This document shows positions 6,193 to 9,673 of a DNA stretch of 9,673 nucleotides, in pieces. A program made the translations under genes and the position numbers. Source of the stretch: Kiritimatiellales bacterium (GTDB lineage Bacteria > Verrucomicrobiota > Kiritimatiellia > Kiritimatiellales > Pontiellaceae); NCBI GenBank assembly GCA_030630445.1, contig DAOVNC010000095.1:1-9673 (forward strand), read 5' to 3'. Position 1 is the stretch's first letter; each line of letters starts with the position of its first letter. The notes under the pieces are model-generated. The model searched no databases. It had not been told where the DNA came from and worked only from the letters and a program-made list of their open reading frames with translations.

Positions 6193-6759
6193 GTGGGCTG
6201 GGAAAACGATGATGCCGTGCATTACTCTGATAACTGGGAGAGCACCTACAATGGCACTGGCCTTGGCACCTCGACCATCACGCACGGATCGGGCCTCGCT
6301 ACCGGCTATACGGGCGGTCCCGCCGCATCGGCCTCCATGAAGTATACCGGGCTGAATGCCGCCAGTATGGCTCAGGCCGTTGCAAACAACGAGTATCTTG
6401 CTTTCACCATCACCGCGGATTCGGGTTCGTTCGATGTCTCCAGCATTCAGATTGCCGATGTCAACATGAGCGCAACGTCCGCCCTGACGATGGAGCTTCG
6501 CTCCAGTATCGATGACTTCGCTAGCACACTATCTTCGAACCCTACCACCAGCAACGCCGACGAAGGCATCGAGGATTTTGCAACGGCCGGTATTGCGGGC
6601 CAGACCTCTGTTGAGTTTCGCCTCTACTTCTACTGGACCAGCGGCGGTTCCTCCTCCGTTGGCATCCATCTCCGCGATGACAAGACCTCACTGGCCAATT
6701 TCCCCGATGCGGTTGGCACCACACTGACCGACCCGCTGGTTGTCGTGAACGGGGATATC
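6193..6759 (+). repeat. Shared module, copy C (N-terminus of the sulfatase)
   Basis: 189 codons from GWENDDAVHYSDNW to DPLVVVNGDI. It is the most diverged copy, one codon shorter, but it shares a 29-nt identical block (6196-6224) with copy A. In the frame-corrected protein it directly follows the signal peptide, as copy B does in the PEP-CTERM protein. Confidence 0.83.
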
Positions 6760-9420
6760 TTGATCGGAGATGGCGCCTATATTACTGGTTTCACCGCGAC
6801 GCCCAACGATTTCATTACCCCGGAAAATGTAACCTTGGACTGGGAAACACTTCAGGCTGGACGCTTGGAGATTGACGACGGAACCAGCACCATCGCCACC
6901 TTCACCACCACCGCGAATGGCCAGCCGGAACTCGATTCCGGCAGTTTGTCAGTGGGCACGGTTTCGAACACCACCACCTACACGCTCACCGCCACGAAAG
7001 CAGAGGATGGCAGTGGGGATGCAGCGATAGAGCAGGCCGTCGTTACCGTAACGCCGGCCACGGAGGTCGATTCCGACAAGGACGGCCTCTCCAATTTCGA
7101 AGAAACGGAGGTCTACGCCACGGATGCGTATAATCGCGACACCGATGGCGACGGCACCCCGGACGGCCTCGAAGTGGAGCGCGGTCTCGATCCCCTCAAC
7201 CCGGCCGAATCGCTGGATCGCCCCAACATGATCTTTTTCTTCACCGACGACCAGGGCTACGGCGATATCGGTTGCTTCTGGCAGGATCAAAGAACGGGTA
7301 CCACCCGCAAGTTCGATACGCCGGTGATCGATTCCCTCGCAGCGCAGGGGGCCAAGCTGACCCACCACTATGTTGCCGCACCCATCTGCGTGCCATCCCG
7401 CAGCTCGATTCTGCAAGGGCGGCACCAAGGGCATAGCGACGTGCGAAACATCCAGTTCGACAAACCCTTGCCGGACAACCATACCCTGGCCGACACCCTC
7501 CGGCGCGCAGGCTACCGAACCATCCACATCGGAAAGAACGGCGTGGCCGGAACAGAGGGCAGTGTTGCATCGCTCGCAGGCACCGGGTCCCAGGATCTGG
7601 AGGCGCACCCGCTCAAGCGCGGATTCGATGAATTCTTTGGCTACCTTTTCCACATTGATGGCCACGAGCACTATCCCCGCAACGGAACCACTTCGAAGAG
7701 CGCCTACATCTATCATGACTACCAGCGGATCGACCAGGCATCGGTCGACCTGTACACCACCGATGCCTGGACCGCCTATGCCAAGGACGCCATCATCCGG
7801 GAAGTGAACGATGGCGACAACCAGCCCTTCTTCCTGTATCTGGCCTACGAAGCACCGCACTTCAACAACCAGCGCCCCGCCGTCGCCTATCCAGCGGGTG
7901 GTGGCTTGGGGGGTGGCGTTCAATGGACCACGGACACCGATGGCACGGGGAAGACGCGCTATGCCTCGACCGCCGATGGAACAGGCATCGTGGATGGCTA
8001 CAACCACCCGGACAACGACCCCGGTTGGGACACCACCCACAGCCAGGTCGTCGGCATGATCCGCCGCATCGACAACTCCATTGGCGACATCATGCAGCTG
8101 CTGGAGGATTTGGGCATCGACGATAACACGCTGATCGTCTTTACCACCGACAACGGTCCGGATAGCTCGACGCGCGACCCGCGCTATTTTGAATCGTATG
8201 CCGATTTCGAAGGGATCAAGCAGGATATCCTCGAAGGGGGCATCCGCGTTCCCACGGTGGTCCGTTGGCCCGGGAAGATCAACGGCGCCACCGGCGACGA
8301 AAACAATATCCATGAAGTCGCGTATCCGTCAGGCACCTGGGACTGGATGCCCACCTTCGCCGAAATGGCGGGCGTCACGGCCCCCGCATGGTGCGATGGC
8401 GTCTCCCTCCTGCCGACCCTCACGGGCAATGGGATCCAGCGCGACAAGGGCTACCTTTATCTGGAATTCAGAGGCTACGGCGGCACAGTACCCAACTGGG
8501 CTGAATTCCCGAACCATGGCGGCGTCACGCGGGGGGAGACGCAGGCCATCCGGATCGGCAACCACATGGGCATCCGCATGGGTATTGCGAGTGCAACCGA
8601 TCCGTTTGAAATCTATGACGTAACGACCGATCCCGGCCAAGGAACGGATCTGGCCGGGTCAATGCCCGGTTTGCAGCAGCAGATGCAAGCGATAGCGCTT
8701 CAGGGGCGCCGTCCCCTGAGTGATGCCATCCGTCCCTACGACTCGGCCACTGTGCCAAACGCGTCCAGGGAGCTGGAACCCGGCCTAAACTATTCCTGCT
8801 ACGAAGGAATCTGGTCCTATGTCCCCGAGTTCCGCGATCTCGCTCCGGTGAAAAAAGGGGAAGTCGGTTCCGTCGACCTCTCGGTCCGTTCGCGCGACGA
8901 CCATGTTGGCATGCTGTTCACCGGCTATATCGATATCCCTACCGACGGGGACTACACGTTCTATGTGGACTCCGACAGTGGTGCGAACCTCTTTATCCAC
9001 GACGCCCATTTGATTGACGACGACTTCAACCACGACGGCTCGGAAAACTCGGGAACCACCAAGCTGGCCGCCGGCCTCCACCCCTTCCGCCTCTACTATC
9101 GCCATGGAACTGCAACCACGCATAGCCTTGGTTTCGGTTGGGAAGGCCCGGGGATCGGCAAGCAAATCATCCCGGCTGCAAGCTTCTTCCGTATTCCGGC
9201 GATTCACGTGTCGATCAACACCAATGGCATGAATCTAAACATGGAATGGAACAGCCTGGCCGGACAAAGCTACCGCTTGCGGACAAGCGACACGCTGTTG
9301 ACACCGAGCCAAATCTGGCCGATCCTACAATCAGGAATCGCGACAACACCGCCGCAGAACGTGCTGGATATTCCCATACCGCCAAAAGACCAGAGCTTCT
9401 ACGTGCTCGAAGAGGAGTAG
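6193..9420 (+). CDS. Large exported S1-family sulfatase with shared module, Ig-like, TSP3 and PA14 domains
   Basis: A sulfate-ester hydrolase, probably acting on a sulfated polysaccharide; the substrate is unknown. GTG 6193 only marks the first usable codon in frame, and the signal peptide lies upstream out of frame. Numbering from 6193: shared module 1-189; Ig-like domain about 193-291; calcium-binding TSP3-like repeats at 293-340 (DSDKDG, DTDGDG); sulfatase domain about 345-860. Its motifs are metal-binding DDQGYGDIG (Asp352-353), CVPSR with Cys399 as formylglycine precursor, Lys448 (HIGKNG), His487 and His491, APH (His556), DNG (Asp653-Asn654), and Lys676 before EGGIRVP. Catalysis therefore looks intact. 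A PA14 domain (864-1000) and a C-terminal domain ending QSFYVLEEE follow. There is no PEP-CTERM tail. Activation would need a formylglycine-generating or anaerobic maturation enzyme, not present here. The protein is about twice the length of a bare sulfatase. Confidence 0.9.
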   Translation: MGWENDDAVHYSDNWESTYNGTGLGTSTITHGSGLATGYTGGPAASASMKYTGLNAASMAQAVANNEYLAFTITADSGSFDVSSIQIADVNMSATSALTMELRSSIDDFASTLSSNPTTSNADEGIEDFATAGIAGQTSVEFRLYFYWTSGGSSSVGIHLRDDKTSLANFPDAVGTTLTDPLVVVNGDILIGDGAYITGFTATPNDFITPENVTLDWETLQAGRLEIDDGTSTIATFTTTANGQPELDSGSLSVGTVSNTTTYTLTATKAEDGSGDAAIEQAVVTVTPATEVDSDKDGLSNFEETEVYATDAYNRDTDGDGTPDGLEVERGLDPLNPAESLDRPNMIFFFTDDQGYGDIGCFWQDQRTGTTRKFDTPVIDSLAAQGAKLTHHYVAAPICVPSRSSILQGRHQGHSDVRNIQFDKPLPDNHTLADTLRRAGYRTIHIGKNGVAGTEGSVASLAGTGSQDLEAHPLKRGFDEFFGYLFHIDGHEHYPRNGTTSKSAYIYHDYQRIDQASVDLYTTDAWTAYAKDAIIREVNDGDNQPFFLYLAYEAPHFNNQRPAVAYPAGGGLGGGVQWTTDTDGTGKTRYASTADGTGIVDGYNHPDNDPGWDTTHSQVVGMIRRIDNSIGDIMQLLEDLGIDDNTLIVFTTDNGPDSSTRDPRYFESYADFEGIKQDILEGGIRVPTVVRWPGKINGATGDENNIHEVAYPSGTWDWMPTFAEMAGVTAPAWCDGVSLLPTLTGNGIQRDKGYLYLEFRGYGGTVPNWAEFPNHGGVTRGETQAIRIGNHMGIRMGIASATDPFEIYDVTTDPGQGTDLAGSMPGLQQQMQAIALQGRRPLSDAIRPYDSATVPNASRELEPGLNYSCYEGIWSYVPEFRDLAPVKKGEVGSVDLSVRSRDDHVGMLFTGYIDIPTDGDYTFYVDSDSGANLFIHDAHLIDDDFNHDGSENSGTTKLAAGLHPFRLYYRHGTATTHSLGFGWEGPGIGKQIIPAASFFRIPAIHVSINTNGMNLNMEWNSLAGQSYRLRTSDTLLTPSQIWPILQSGIATTPPQNVLDIPIPPKDQSFYVLEEE

Positions 9421-9498
9421 TAACCGAGCAGGTGGTCCGGCCCGCCCATCGCCAGCGGCGATCCTCAGCGCTTCTACCGTATCGGTCTGCTGCCCTGA
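9421..9498 (+). pseudogene. Remnant of a second FYR-type C-terminal module
   Basis: Directly after the sulfatase stop (TAG, then TAA) the same frame stays open for 24 codons and ends SGDPQRFYRIGLLP before TGA at 9496. This matches the ending style of the 640-aa protein (QTFYRVISE) and of the sulfatase itself (QSFYVLEEE). It has no start codon or ribosome site. It looks like the 3' tip of a former longer or duplicated C-terminal module left by recombination. The match rests on a short motif, so chance is possible. Confidence 0.5.
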
Positions 9499-9525
9499 TC
9501 CCGAGTGACGGGATTGGAACATTTT
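9498..9525 (+). terminator. Possible weak terminator after the sulfatase
   Basis: ATCCCG (9498-9503) and CGGGAT (9509-9514) form a 6-bp stem with loop AGTGA. TTTT at 9522-9525 comes only after a 7-base gap, which weakens the call. It is the only terminator-like structure I see between the sulfatase and the window end. Confidence 0.35.
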
Positions 9526-9562
9526 CGTAGAAGCTGTAGCCGTGATCCATGATCTATCTATT

Positions 9563-9580
9563 ATACGTATTTTCGTACGA
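9563..9580. promoter_or_regulatory. Two adjacent 8-bp palindromes
   Basis: ATACGTAT (9563-9570) and TCGTACGA (9573-9580) are each perfect and lie 2 bases apart, in AT-rich DNA between genes. They could be operator half-sites for a gene beyond the window. No promoter or start codon with a ribosome site is visible downstream. Confidence 0.25.
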
Positions 9581-9597
9581 CTGACACATCAGGGGAA

Positions 9598-9643
9598 AAG
9601 CGGCATGCCGACCTGCAAACGAGCCATTCCTCCGGCACCGCTT
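9598..9643. repeat. Inverted repeat near the window end
   Basis: AAGCGG (9598-9603) plus TGCCG (9606-9610) pairs with CGGCACCGCTT (9633-9643), leaving a 2-base bulge and a 22-base loop. The AAGCGG/CCGCTT arms resemble those of the element at 2811-2917, but the rest does not match. No gene starts in the remaining 30 bases. Confidence 0.35.
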
Positions 9644-9673
9644 CCCTCACGTTGTTCGGGTAAGCGGTCTCTA

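Noticed and set aside
6949..8313. A 454-codon open frame on the - strand opposite the sulfatase
   Set aside because: The + strand carries intact sulfatase motifs; the - strand product is low-complexity Val/Gly/Arg-rich with no known motif.

Overview
The window looks like the chromosome of a marine, polysaccharide-degrading bacterium of the PVC group. A Kiritimatiellota (Pontiella-like) or related Verrucomicrobia member is most likely. The evidence is a PEP-CTERM protein, a large multidomain secreted sulfatase, C-terminal modules ending in FYR, and a two-component system whose sensor carries discoidin-like domains. This placement is inferred from gene content, not from a marker gene. All recognisable genes are on the + strand.

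Layout. Bases 1-2572 hold a two-component pair: a membrane histidine kinase, cut off at its 5' end by the window edge, and a NarL/LuxR-type response regulator starting one base after the kinase stop. Bases 2573-3271 hold no credible gene. They contain a 107-bp multibranched inverted-repeat element, a 16-bp interrupted palindrome, some smaller hairpins and a 12-C run. Bases 3272-9420 hold three genes for exported proteins: a 640-aa protein with two Ig-like repeats, a 239-aa PEP-CTERM protein, and a sulfatase of about 1,100 aa. The last 250 bases hold a short leftover of a C-terminal module and several small palindromes, with no gene start.

The main observation is that the three exported proteins share one homologous module of about 190 aa. 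It is internal in the first protein, makes up nearly the whole mature second protein, and is N-terminal in the sulfatase. Stretches are identical at DNA level (36 and 32 nt between genes one and two; 29 nt between genes one and three), so the copies arose by recent duplication or are being homogenised. I do not recognise the module as a named family.

The second observation is that the sulfatase signal peptide is encoded in frame with the enzyme, but its only good start codon is one base out of frame. The offset lies at an A7 run just after that ATG. Adding one A restores a protein start closely resembling that of the neighbouring PEP-CTERM protein. This may be a sequencing error, a recent mutation, or a slippage/phase-variation switch. 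A strong intrinsic terminator also lies only 35 bases before that ATG, so sulfatase expression may depend on readthrough.

A plausible reading, which is inference, is this: the sensor detects a sugar or envelope signal, the regulator controls nearby genes, the PEP-CTERM protein is anchored at the surface, and the shared module gives all three exported proteins a common binding or assembly property.
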